Shown: piece after piece, positions 1-5,470 of the stretch | Layout of the letters: the number at the start of each line of letters is the position of its first letter | Position numbering within the stretch: position 1 is the stretch's first letter | From: Acidimicrobiaceae bacterium | Lineage (GTDB): Bacteria; Actinomycetota; Acidimicrobiia; Acidimicrobiales; Ilumatobacteraceae | Reading direction: 5' to 3' | Assembly: GCA_002727235.1 (NCBI GenBank) | Contig: PBWL01000041.1 | Location: forward strand, 17,333 to 22,802 | Length of the DNA stretch: 5,470 nucleotides | The notes under the pieces: generated by a model | Told to the model about the DNA's origin: nothing | What the model saw: the letters and a program-made list of their open reading frames with translations, nothing else | Database searches by the model: none | Translations under genes and position numbers: made by a program

Positions 1-584
1 CCGGTCAAGACCCATGACAGGCCTTTCACATGTTCTGCCACGACATCGAGGTTGTGGCGCGGCGCACCTTTTGATCCGGCAAGTAAACCCAATGACAGTG
101 CCCGAGAAAGACCGCTATATCCCGATGGGCCATCAGCGAGAACAACGATGCGTTTTCCGTGTTCGTCATCGGCGTCTTTCGGTAATGTGAGTTCTGTTCC
201 AATGACCGTTGGAAGTTGCAGTGACCGTGCCGCCTCCGCAAAACGGATAACCCCGTACAGTCCATCACGGTCACATAAACCGAGAGCATCAAGACCAAGC
301 CGCGACGCTTCGACTGCGAGTGCTTCAGGGTGACTTGCACCCTCCAAGAATGAAAAGTGCGATCGGGCATGCAACTCGGCATAGGGAACTCGAATCCCTC
401 TCGGCGCTGCGTGATCAACCGGCGCTTCAAACGGCTGACGTTGGCGGCTCCACGCCGGAGCGTCACCACCAGCATTCCATGCAGGACTCCCAGGGGCGCG
501 CCCGTCACGACCCCGTTGCGATGCTCGACCCGAAAGCCGGGCTTCAAGTTCGTTCCATGTCCACTGAGGGTTTGTGAATCCCAC
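1..584 (-). CDS. dnaE2: DnaE2, error-prone DNA polymerase III alpha subunit (5' part, cut by window edge)
   Basis: Only the first 194 complete codons are present; the gene runs off the left edge in frame. DnaE2 is the C-family translesion polymerase that performs SOS mutagenesis together with ImuA' and ImuB. The start is GTG at 584-582, giving MGFTNPQWTWNELEARLSG, which matches the usual actinobacterial DnaE2 opening. A low-complexity basic, proline-containing stretch follows (about residues 20-65), then the PHP domain: VPYAELHARSHFSFLEGASH (67-86), LGLCDRDGLYGV (101-112), GTELTL (129-134) and WVLTG at the edge. Two positions usually occupied by metal-binding histidines are arginine (HAR at 72-74, DRD at 105-107). 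No Shine-Dalgarno precedes the GTG, and a predicted -10 box places the transcript start at or next to it, so the mRNA is probably leaderless. It lies 63 bp downstream of the Nudix gene but has its own LexA box. The context and N-terminal motifs make DnaE2 much more likely than DnaE1. Confidence 0.93.
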   Translation of the reverse strand, partial: MGFTNPQWTWNELEARLSGRASQRGRDGRAPGSPAWNAGGDAPAWSRQRQPFEAPVDHAAPRGIRVPYAELHARSHFSFLEGASHPEALAVEASRLGLDALGLCDRDGLYGVIRFAEAARSLQLPTVIGTELTLPKDADDEHGKRIVVLADGPSGYSGLSRALSLGLLAGSKGAPRHNLDVVAEHVKGLSWVLT

Positions 585-591
585 AACGTCA

Positions 592-620
592 AGTATCGAA
601 CATATGTTCGATACTTGCAA
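592..620 (-). promoter_or_regulatory. Putative dnaE2 promoter (-35/-10) enclosing the LexA box
   Basis: On the minus strand, TTGCAA (620-615; 4 of 6 to TTGACA) is followed after exactly 17 bp by GATACT (597-592; 4 of 6 to TATAAT). The spacer is essentially the LexA box. The expected start point, about 7 bp downstream, falls at 584-585, on the GTG start codon, which would give a leaderless mRNA. The hexamers are partial matches and were found by eye. Confidence 0.5.
596..611. promoter_or_regulatory. LexA (SOS) box controlling dnaE2
   Basis: The sequence TCGAACATATGTTCGA is an exact match to the actinobacterial/Gram-positive LexA consensus TCGAAC-N4-GTTCGA. Its central four bases also pair, and the symmetry extends outward to 590-617, making a 28-bp perfect inverted repeat. 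It overlaps the predicted dnaE2 promoter and ends 12 bp before the GTG start, so bound LexA should block RNA polymerase. Because it lies between the Nudix stop and dnaE2, it gives the polymerase gene its own damage-inducible promoter. Confidence 0.93.
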
Positions 621-647
621 ATGGCGCGCTGCGCCCTACCTCTTGCC

Positions 648-1220
648 CTAGGTAACGAACTCTTGACGAAGACGGGTGAGTAACGCTGCGAGTCGCGGGT
701 CACCTGCACGCCCAACTGCAGCAGACCAATCGAACCACTCGACACGCTGACTCTCATCGGGTGGTGGCGCAGGGTCGGCATCTCCCCCATCAACCAAGTA
801 CCGAAGGTCGAGGTGTGTATGCCCACGCCCTCCTTGATGAACATCGATATGAACAAGTCGAGGTCGTTCATCGGCAAATCGCACATCAAGGCCGGTTTCT
901 TCCCGTGTCTCACGAAGCGCCGCGTCCCACGGAGATTCACCTTGATCAACATGGCCTCCTGGTTGAAGCCACATACCTAACCGTTTGTGTTCAAGAAGCA
1001 CTGTGCCCCGGGGGCCCACCACGATCGCTGAACCAGTGATGTGCACGACGTCATCACGTTGGTCAAAAGGGTTACCGCCGGCACTACGAATACGGTCGAC
1101 TTCTGCAATCAATGTTGCGATTGATCGCTCTTCATCAGCGTCAGCTGCGACGTGAGCATTCACTGCTGCCAGCACTTGGTTGATGAGCGCATCTGACATT
1201 TCACGTACCGTACCGTTCAT
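648..1220 (-). CDS. Nudix hydrolase, third gene of the SOS mutasome operon
   Basis: The protein is 190 residues from ATG 1220-1218. It contains a full Nudix box GX5EX7REUXEEXGU at residues 89-111 (GGHVDQGES then RETREETGL; Glu95, Glu104, Glu107 and Glu108 are the expected metal ligands or catalytic residues). HITGSAIVVGPRG (60-72) and KRLGMWLQP (79-87) are the usual strands before the box. HTHLDLRYLV (134-143) and ESQRVEWFDW (156-165) follow it. Nudix enzymes hydrolyse nucleoside diphosphates linked to another moiety; the substrate cannot be read from the sequence. The start overlaps the imuB stop as TGATG, which indicates translational coupling. An upstream in-frame ATG at 1247 (199 residues) and an internal ATG at 1199 are alternatives. 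No strong Shine-Dalgarno was seen for any of them. The N-terminal 55 residues look helical and have no recognised domain. Sanitation of oxidised dNTPs would fit the operon, but that is inference. Confidence 0.92.
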   Translation of the reverse strand: MNGTVREMSDALINQVLAAVNAHVAADADEERSIATLIAEVDRIRSAGGNPFDQRDDVVHITGSAIVVGPRGTVLLEHKRLGMWLQPGGHVDQGESPWDAALRETREETGLDVRFADERPRLVHIDVHQGGRGHTHLDLRYLVDGGDADPAPPPDESQRVEWFDWSAAVGRAGDPRLAALLTRLRQEFVT

Positions 1221-2800
1221 CAGCCGTGAGTGCCCATGAGGTGCCATCGTTGATGCTCGACAGCGAGCAGATGTGCGCTGCCGTCTTCGAGAACTACCTG
1301 CAGTCGGGCCAACCGACGCCGGCGGCGTTCATCCCACCAACGCTCAATGAGTGGCCACGGGCCAGCCCATGCCACCACACGATGGGATCGGCCACCGATC
1401 ACAACGCGCACCGGGTCTGAAGTCATTTCGCCCCGGCCACTCACACCAACCGACTCACCACGATCGTTTACTACTTCGATACAAACTTCATCTGTTGGCA
1501 CGATGACCGGGGCGGGTCGGACGACTGATCCAGGCCACGGAGCGAGCACATCGACATGGTGATCACCGTCAACGACTGTGGCCGGAAACCACCCGTAACG
1601 GTCTTCTGGTAGACGACCCCCAATCGGTAGTGGGACTCGAACGCCTTCTGGTCCGCACAGTGTGACGAGACGAGCGACTGCTCGAGAGGCTCGACCGTCA
1701 GCTTCACTCGCCCCACCCCAGAACCCGTGCTGGACACCATCATCAGGACGTACCGAGGTGATGGAGATTCGAATAACGATGACTCCTGCACTCACCGACG
1801 AGGGCTCGTTGACCCACGAATCGAGTTGCCATCTCACTCGATCAACAATCGCTGCTGCCGTAAACCCTTCTGATCGATACCAATGGCGTTCACTGCGCTC
1901 TGAATGCTCTGTCTCGGCAGTCACGGTCATGCGAGTGCACACCAGACCTTCAATCGAAAGTTCGTGTACCAGTTCTGAAGCCAGTTCGCGGGCGGTGAAC
2001 ACCACTGGTGTGACCGTAAGAAGGGGTTCATCAAAGCGGCGTTCACGTTCTGGTAATTGCGATGGGGTAATCGACGAGAGTGGGCGTTCATCAGCGCCGG
2101 TTGCAACCCGGTATGCCCGCACCCCTGGCAAACCAAAACGGCCAAGTACATCTCGCTGGTCAAGAGCGGCAAGATCGCCAACCGTGTTGATGCCAAGCCG
2201 TTCGAATAACTCAACGAGATCGATTGACATCTCACCGATGGCGTGAAACCAGCGCAAGCTCATTGTGGTGAACGCTGCAGCAGTTCGACCTGGCTCGACG
2301 ATCACTTGATGACCTGTGACCCCTGAGCGTCGGGCAGCTATTGCAGATGCCGCTCGGCCATCTGCGACCCCAATACCAATCGGGATTTCTTCTCCTAACT
2401 GTGTTGCAACAACAGATCGAACATGGTCGACGACGGACTGTTCACCCCCGAAATACCGGGTTGGGCCACGCATATCAAGACACAGACTTCCTGGCTCTAG
2501 CAATTCGACTAGCGGAATGATGTCAGCTACCGCTGATACCACGCGTTCAAACGACTGCACTTCAGCCACATAATCACGTGGAACCACCGTTGCATTTGGG
2601 CAAGTTCGCAACGCCACTCGTTTGCGATCACCTGTACAAACTCCGGCTTCACGTGCGGTGGTGCAGGCGGCAACCACTCGATGCTGGTCAAAGACGATCA
2701 GCGGGCCATCAATGGGCGCAACTGCTTGGACTGGCCATTCTGGGCACCACAGTGTCAGCACCCGTGGCACCGACGAGGTCACACCACCCGAAGCCGCCAT
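1220..2800 (-). CDS. imuB: ImuB, catalytically inactive Y-family polymerase homologue of the SOS mutasome
   Basis: The protein is 526 residues. ImuB is the hub of the ImuA'-ImuB-DnaE2 mutasome: it binds the beta clamp and recruits DnaE2. The N-terminal Y-family-like region opens with RVLTLWCPEWPVQAV (13-27), typical of ImuB. The first catalytic aspartate motif of active Y-family enzymes is replaced by WCPEW, and the S-x-D-E motif region reads SLCLDMRGPTRYFGGE (105-120), so polymerase activity is not expected. The helix-hairpin-helix-like part lies around 186-230 (FERLGINTVGDLAALDQRDV). QHGFWG at 357-362 occupies the place of the clamp-binding motif (QLPLWG in M. tuberculosis) but is divergent. 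A C-terminal module (about 485-525: RWWDERRRRRLARLQVVLEDG) is the conserved ImuB tail. The start is ATG 2800 because GAGGAG lies 5 nt upstream; it overlaps imuA' by 22 bp. GTG 2782, in a GTGA overlap with the imuA' stop, is the alternative. Confidence 0.95.
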   Translation of the reverse strand: MAASGGVTSSVPRVLTLWCPEWPVQAVAPIDGPLIVFDQHRVVAACTTAREAGVCTGDRKRVALRTCPNATVVPRDYVAEVQSFERVVSAVADIIPLVELLEPGSLCLDMRGPTRYFGGEQSVVDHVRSVVATQLGEEIPIGIGVADGRAASAIAARRSGVTGHQVIVEPGRTAAAFTTMSLRWFHAIGEMSIDLVELFERLGINTVGDLAALDQRDVLGRFGLPGVRAYRVATGADERPLSSITPSQLPERERRFDEPLLTVTPVVFTARELASELVHELSIEGLVCTRMTVTAETEHSERSERHWYRSEGFTAAAIVDRVRWQLDSWVNEPSSVSAGVIVIRISITSVRPDDGVQHGFWGGASEADGRASRAVARLVTLCGPEGVRVPLPIGGRLPEDRYGWFPATVVDGDHHVDVLAPWPGSVVRPAPVIVPTDEVCIEVVNDRGESVGVSGRGEMTSDPVRVVIGGRSHRVVAWAGPWPLIERWWDERRRRRLARLQVVLEDGSAHLLAVEHQRWHLMGTHG

Positions 2801-3510
2801 CGGTACTCCTCGTCATCATCGACTGTGGCGCCAGCTATGTCATCGTCTACATCACTGGCTGCGTCGTTGATCTGCCCGACCCGCACATCAACCACAGATG
2901 GCAACTGCATCTCTGAGCGAAGAGGTCGAGGTGATCTACGGCCTGTCGCCGACACAGTGAGATGTCGGGCGAGAAGGCGACCAACACCCCAGCCAATTCC
3001 TTCCCAGTGCATGTCGCTACCAATCAGCGCAACATCGCCAAGCGACACGGCGTCGCGTACCCCAACCTCATCGGCGTCGTCGATCACAATGAGAGTGACG
3101 CCTTTTGCGCGAATACGTTGCGAAATTCGACGAGCCAGTGCCCCCCGATAGCGATATGCCGGAATGAGTACGACGTCGAATCCGTCAAACACAGCCGACA
3201 GCACATTCGCCGGATCATCACCGGTCGTCACACCAATCACCCGATGCAATGGGATGCCAAATTCGGCAATTGCTTCTGGGGATACTTGTTCAAGATCGAC
3301 CACTGCAAGCCACGACCCCACTGTGACTGCGCGCTCAACCAACCCAAGAGCAATCGAATACGCAGCAACACCATGACAAACCACTACTTGGCCACGCAAT
3401 AACCCATGAGGGAGGATCTCGGCGTAGGCCTCCGACAATGGCAGAGCACTATTGGCTCGCGTCAACGAAGCTGCAGACTGGAGGTGAGGTGATTCAAGAG
3501 CGAGTGACAT
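2779..3510 (-). CDS. imuA': ImuA', RecA-like accessory factor of the SOS mutasome
   Basis: The protein is 243 residues from ATG 3510; a GTG directly before it at 3513 would add one residue. ImuA' is the actinobacterial RecA-fold partner of ImuB and is needed for DnaE2-dependent translesion synthesis. The body is RecA-like: GLLRGQVVVCHGVAAYSIAL (about 36-55) is where the P-loop should be, but there is no GKT/GKS, so ATP binding by a classical Walker A motif is not expected. GSWLAVVDLEQV (65-76) and FDVVLIPAYRYRGALARRIS (111-130) are the following strands. LIVIDDADEVG (140-150) resembles a Walker B strand. HWEGIGWGVGRLLARHLTVS (168-187) is a characteristic late motif of the family. The last ~35 residues are strongly acidic. 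It is the first gene of the operon, overlaps imuB by 22 bp and sits directly downstream of a LexA box. Assignment rests on the motifs and on the fixed imuA'-imuB order. Confidence 0.9.
   Translation of the reverse strand: MSLALESPHLQSAASLTRANSALPLSEAYAEILPHGLLRGQVVVCHGVAAYSIALGLVERAVTVGSWLAVVDLEQVSPEAIAEFGIPLHRVIGVTTGDDPANVLSAVFDGFDVVLIPAYRYRGALARRISQRIRAKGVTLIVIDDADEVGVRDAVSLGDVALIGSDMHWEGIGWGVGRLLARHLTVSATGRRSPRPLRSEMQLPSVVDVRVGQINDAASDVDDDIAGATVDDDEEYRWRLRVV
2806..2811 (-). promoter_or_regulatory. Shine-Dalgarno of imuB inside imuA'
   Basis: On the minus strand GAGGAG ends 5 nt before ATG 2800-2798. It lies within the acidic Asp/Glu codon run at the end of imuA', so the same bases encode part of that tail. 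It favours ATG 2800 over GTG 2782, which has no comparable site. Confidence 0.65.
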
Positions 3511-3518
3511 CACCTACA

Positions 3519-3549
3519 ATTGTATCGAACAGGTGTTCGATTATTTCAT
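3519..3549 (-). promoter_or_regulatory. Putative imuA' promoter
   Basis: On the minus strand TACAAT (3524-3519; 5 of 6 to TATAAT) immediately follows the LexA half-site. A weak -35 candidate ATGAAA (3549-3544; 4 of 6) lies 19 bp upstream, longer than ideal. A start point 6-8 bp below the -10 falls at the GTG/ATG pair 3513-3508, which suggests a leaderless transcript, as at dnaE2. The -10 is convincing; the -35 is not. Confidence 0.5.
3525..3540. promoter_or_regulatory. LexA (SOS) box in the divergent imuA' / S51-CysS intergenic region
   Basis: TCGAACAGGTGTTCGA matches TCGAAC-N4-GTTCGA exactly; the four central bases do not pair. It ends 11 bp before the GTG and 14 bp before the ATG of imuA' and abuts that gene's putative -10 box. 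It is also the only recognisable operator upstream of the divergent gene to the right, so it may regulate both directions. Confidence 0.93.
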
Positions 3550-3616
3550 GCTGGTGAATCAGCCGTCTTTCAAGGTCGGCTTCCCCGAGGCACTGCTGTC
3601 GGGGCAAACTGGGAGC

Positions 3617-4921
3617 GTGACCACTAACAACCGTTCACTTCCCCGAATTCTCACACTGATGGGGTCTGGTGAAACCGCTCCGACGATGGTCAGCACACAC
3701 CGTCGATTAGCTGCTTCGCTCGCTAACGGTCCTTCAACTGTTCGATCCATGGTGAGCGCTGCCCTGCTCGACACCCCCTACGGCTTTCAAGAAAACGCTT
3801 CAGAACTTGCTGAGCGCGCGGTCCACTACTTCTCTGAGTCTGTTGATGTCGACCTCCGTATCGGAGGGCTGACATCGCTGAGCACCGCAAATTCACTCGA
3901 CCGAGAACGCGGTCTCGAGTTGCTCCGAACCAGTGACTACCTCTTCGCTGGTCCGGGCTCACCCACCTATGCACTTCGCGAATGGGCGAATACCGATGTA
4001 CCCAACATCATTTCCAACAAACTTGATCAGGGAGGCATCGTCGTCTTCGCTTCCGCCGCAGCGCTGACAATCGGTGCCTCCACGGTTCCTGTGTACGAAA
4101 TTTATAAGTGTGGCCACGACCCCTACTGGCTTGATGGCCTCAACATCCTTGGCAATATCGGTGTTGATGCTGTCGTCATTCCTCACTACGACAATGCCGA
4201 GGGCGGTCACCACGACACGCGTTTCTGCTACCTCGGAGAGCGACGCCTTCGACTCATGGAACAGGAACTTCCTGCTGATCACTACGTGCTCGGGGTCGAT
4301 GAGCACACAGGACTCATCTTGAACCTTGGAGAAGGATCTGCCGAAGTGGTCGGCAACGGCACTCTCACCATACGTATCGATGGTCAATCACAAACATTCC
4401 CTTCGGGGACCACCCTCGACCTTGCATTCCTCGTCACACCAGATGGTGATGCAGCATCACCGGCACCGCCACAAACCCCTCCGCCTGCACCAACCGAATC
4501 CCCCACGAGTGACACCCCATCAGATACGTCACTTGGGGACACCACCGATCGATGCCTTACAGATTTCAATACTGCGATCGATAGCGGTGACGCTGATCAA
4601 GCACTTCGTGCAGTTCTCGAACTCGAAGAGGCGATTACTGCCTGGTCGGCCGACACTCTCCAAAGCGACGACGCGGACCGGGCACGAGCGACATTACGTT
4701 CGATGATCACTCGACTTGGTGATGCGGCCGTCAAAGGGCTCGATGATCCCACCCTTGTCAGGGCTCCACTGGTGGAGGCGTTGCTCGAAATTCGTGCCCT
4801 TGCGAGAAGCGAAAAGCGATTTGACTTGTCCGATCTCATTCGAGATCGACTTGATGCAGCAGAAATCGACGTCAAAGACACCGCAGATGGCGCCGAGTGG
4901 AGCCTACGAAACGAAGTTTAG
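3617..4921 (+). CDS. Peptidase S51 / cyanophycinase-like domain fused to a cysteinyl-tRNA synthetase C-terminal-like domain
   Basis: From GTG 3617 the protein has 434 residues. Residues 8-272 form a class I glutamine-amidotransferase-like fold of the S51 type (dipeptidase E/cyanophycinase relatives): PRILTLMGSGETAPTM (9-24), YLFAGPGSPTYALREW (108-123), VVFASAAALTIGAS (142-155) with Ser146 at the nucleophile position, IPHYDNAEGGHHD (188-200) and GVDEHTGL (226-233). The nucleophile elbow reads A-S-A rather than the usual G-x-S-A-G, so activity is uncertain. Residues 274-311 are a Pro/Ser/Thr/Asp-rich linker. Residues 312-434 are helical; EIRALARSEKRFDLSDLIRD (391-410) followed by RLDAAEIDVKDTADGAEWSL (411-430) resembles the C-terminal end of cysteinyl-tRNA synthetase. 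No synthetase catalytic HIGH or KMSKS motif is present. No signal peptide or membrane segment is seen. GTG 3617 was chosen because the S51 homology begins nine residues later; ATG 3548 and GTG 3533 (inside the LexA box) are in-frame alternatives. The function is unknown. Confidence 0.85.
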   Translation: MTTNNRSLPRILTLMGSGETAPTMVSTHRRLAASLANGPSTVRSMVSAALLDTPYGFQENASELAERAVHYFSESVDVDLRIGGLTSLSTANSLDRERGLELLRTSDYLFAGPGSPTYALREWANTDVPNIISNKLDQGGIVVFASAAALTIGASTVPVYEIYKCGHDPYWLDGLNILGNIGVDAVVIPHYDNAEGGHHDTRFCYLGERRLRLMEQELPADHYVLGVDEHTGLILNLGEGSAEVVGNGTLTIRIDGQSQTFPSGTTLDLAFLVTPDGDAASPAPPQTPPPAPTESPTSDTPSDTSLGDTTDRCLTDFNTAIDSGDADQALRAVLELEEAITAWSADTLQSDDADRARATLRSMITRLGDAAVKGLDDPTLVRAPLVEALLEIRALARSEKRFDLSDLIRDRLDAAEIDVKDTADGAEWSLRNEV

Positions 4922-4927
4922 GTTCCG

Positions 4928-5470
4928 CTAGGCCGTGCGACTGCGCGTCGCATGCTCTCGCACCATGTCGAGCACTTGGCTGATATCTCGCCCTGGAACA
5001 AGAGCCTCATTAAGATCGGTATCAGGGGTATTCATCACCGCCCGTCCGCCGGTGACAACAAGCGTTCCGGGGTGCGACGATCGGATCTCTTTCGTCACTT
5101 CAACAGCGGCCGGGAATGATTCCACGTGCGAGACCGAGAGCAATACCGCAACTGCACCTGTTTCTTCCACCACCTGAAGAAACGAACTCGCCGGTGAGTC
5201 AGATCCCAAATCGACCACCGACCAGCCATCAGCTCGGACAAGATCCGAAATCACTGCGCTCGGGATCGAGTGTTGTTCACCAAACGGTGAGCCCACGACG
5301 ATGGTTCCTCGTGAGCGGCCTCGACGGTTGAGTTGAGGTCCTAACCGCCCAAGGAGACGCTGTACGACGACGGTTGCTCGGTGTTCATCGGCGACGCCAA
5401 GTTCGCCTGCTGCCCAACGCGCACCAATCGATTCCATTGCATCAGCGATGAAGTCGGTGTACACGCGATC
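4928..5470 (-). CDS. Cobalamin (B12)-binding domain protein, CarH-like (3' part, cut by window edge)
   Basis: The reading frame is open to the right edge (180 residues plus stop TAG 4930-4928). A GTG at 5464 could start it, but the family's helical domain normally extends further upstream, so the gene is probably longer. Numbering from the edge, residues 1-45 are the end of a four-helix B12-binding bundle with Trp19, then nine residues, then Glu29-His30. This W-x9-EH pattern caps the upper face of adenosylcobalamin in the photoreceptor CarH. Residues 55-178 are a Rossmann-like B12 domain: TIVVGSPFGEQHSIPSAVIS (56-75) carries His67, the expected lower axial ligand, and VAVLLSVSHVESFP (107-120) and TLVVTGGRAV (136-145) are later strands. 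It may be the C-terminal half of a MerR/CarH/LitR-type light-responsive regulator or a stand-alone B12 sensor; any DNA-binding part lies outside the window. It is convergent with the S51-type gene, with 6 bp between stop codons. Confidence 0.87.
   Translation of the reverse strand, partial: DRVYTDFIADAMESIGARWAAGELGVADEHRATVVVQRLLGRLGPQLNRRGRSRGTIVVGSPFGEQHSIPSAVISDLVRADGWSVVDLGSDSPASSFLQVVEETGAVAVLLSVSHVESFPAAVEVTKEIRSSHPGTLVVTGGRAVMNTPDTDLNEALVPGRDISQVLDMVREHATRSRTA

Noticed and set aside
623..635. Short hairpin GGCGC-gct-GCGCC between the Nudix gene and dnaE2 as a terminator
   Set aside because: The stem is only five bases with a three-base loop and no T-run follows, so termination cannot be supported; operon read-through into dnaE2 stays possible.
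26..952. 308-codon minus-strand open frame crossing dnaE2, its promoter and the Nudix gene
   Set aside because: It runs through the LexA box and two recognised genes in another frame, its product has no recognisable motif, and the in-frame DnaE2 and Nudix proteins explain the region.
1662..2246. 194-codon plus-strand open frame opposite imuB
   Set aside because: Its composition is Ser/Arg/Thr-rich, as expected for the antisense of a GC-rich gene; there is no Shine-Dalgarno or motif, and it lies entirely inside imuB.
2681..3151. 156-codon plus-strand open frame opposite imuA'
   Set aside because: It is a low-complexity Ser/Thr/Arg/Pro translation, antisense to imuA' and the start of imuB, with no family resemblance.
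3533..3616. N-terminal extension of the S51/CysS protein from GTG 3533 or ATG 3548
   Set aside because: GTG 3533 is inside the LexA box and the extra residues do not resemble the family; GTG 3617 lies just before the conserved PRILTLMGSGET segment. ATG 3548 cannot be fully excluded.
4936..4952. Hairpin TGCGAC-tgcgc-GTCGCA just past the stop of the S51/CysS gene as its terminator
   Set aside because: It has a six-base stem and no T-run, and it lies inside the coding end of the convergent B12 gene. It could slow polymerase but is not convincing as a terminator.

Overview
The window reads as a piece of an actinobacterial (Actinomycetota) chromosome of moderately high GC. The evidence is an ImuA'-type (not proteobacterial ImuA) mutasome gene, two operators matching the actinobacterial LexA consensus TCGAAC-N4-GTTCGA, frequent GTG starts and tightly overlapping genes. 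A deep-branching class such as Acidimicrobiia is possible, but that is inference only. No RNA gene, insertion sequence, CRISPR array or other mobile element is visible.

Minus strand, 3513 to 1 (read right to left): a DNA-damage mutagenesis cassette. The order is imuA' (3510-2779), imuB (2800-1220), a Nudix hydrolase gene (1220-648) and the 5' part of dnaE2 (584 to the left edge). The first three genes overlap each other and look like one operon under a LexA box at 3525-3540. dnaE2 has its own LexA box (596-611), which sits in the spacer of a plausible -35/-10 promoter and lies inside a 28-bp perfect inverted repeat (590-617). ImuA' and ImuB are the non-catalytic accessory factors that bring the error-prone polymerase DnaE2 to the sliding clamp. 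The Nudix enzyme is the unexpected extra member.

Plus strand, about 3617-4921: a gene divergent from imuA' that shares the LexA-box intergenic region. It encodes a two-domain protein: a peptidase S51/cyanophycinase-like (class I glutamine-amidotransferase-like fold) domain, a Pro/Ser/Thr/Asp-rich linker, and a C-terminal helical domain like the C-terminus of cysteinyl-tRNA synthetase.

Minus strand, 5470-4928: the 3' part of a cobalamin-binding protein, tail to tail with the previous gene and separated from it by 6 bp. It carries the W-x9-EH signature and axial-histidine motif of CarH-like B12 photosensory domains.

The main points to follow up are the Nudix gene inside the SOS mutasome operon, the possibly LexA-controlled S51/CysS fusion, the changed metal-binding residues in the DnaE2 PHP domain, and the atypical clamp-binding motif in ImuB.
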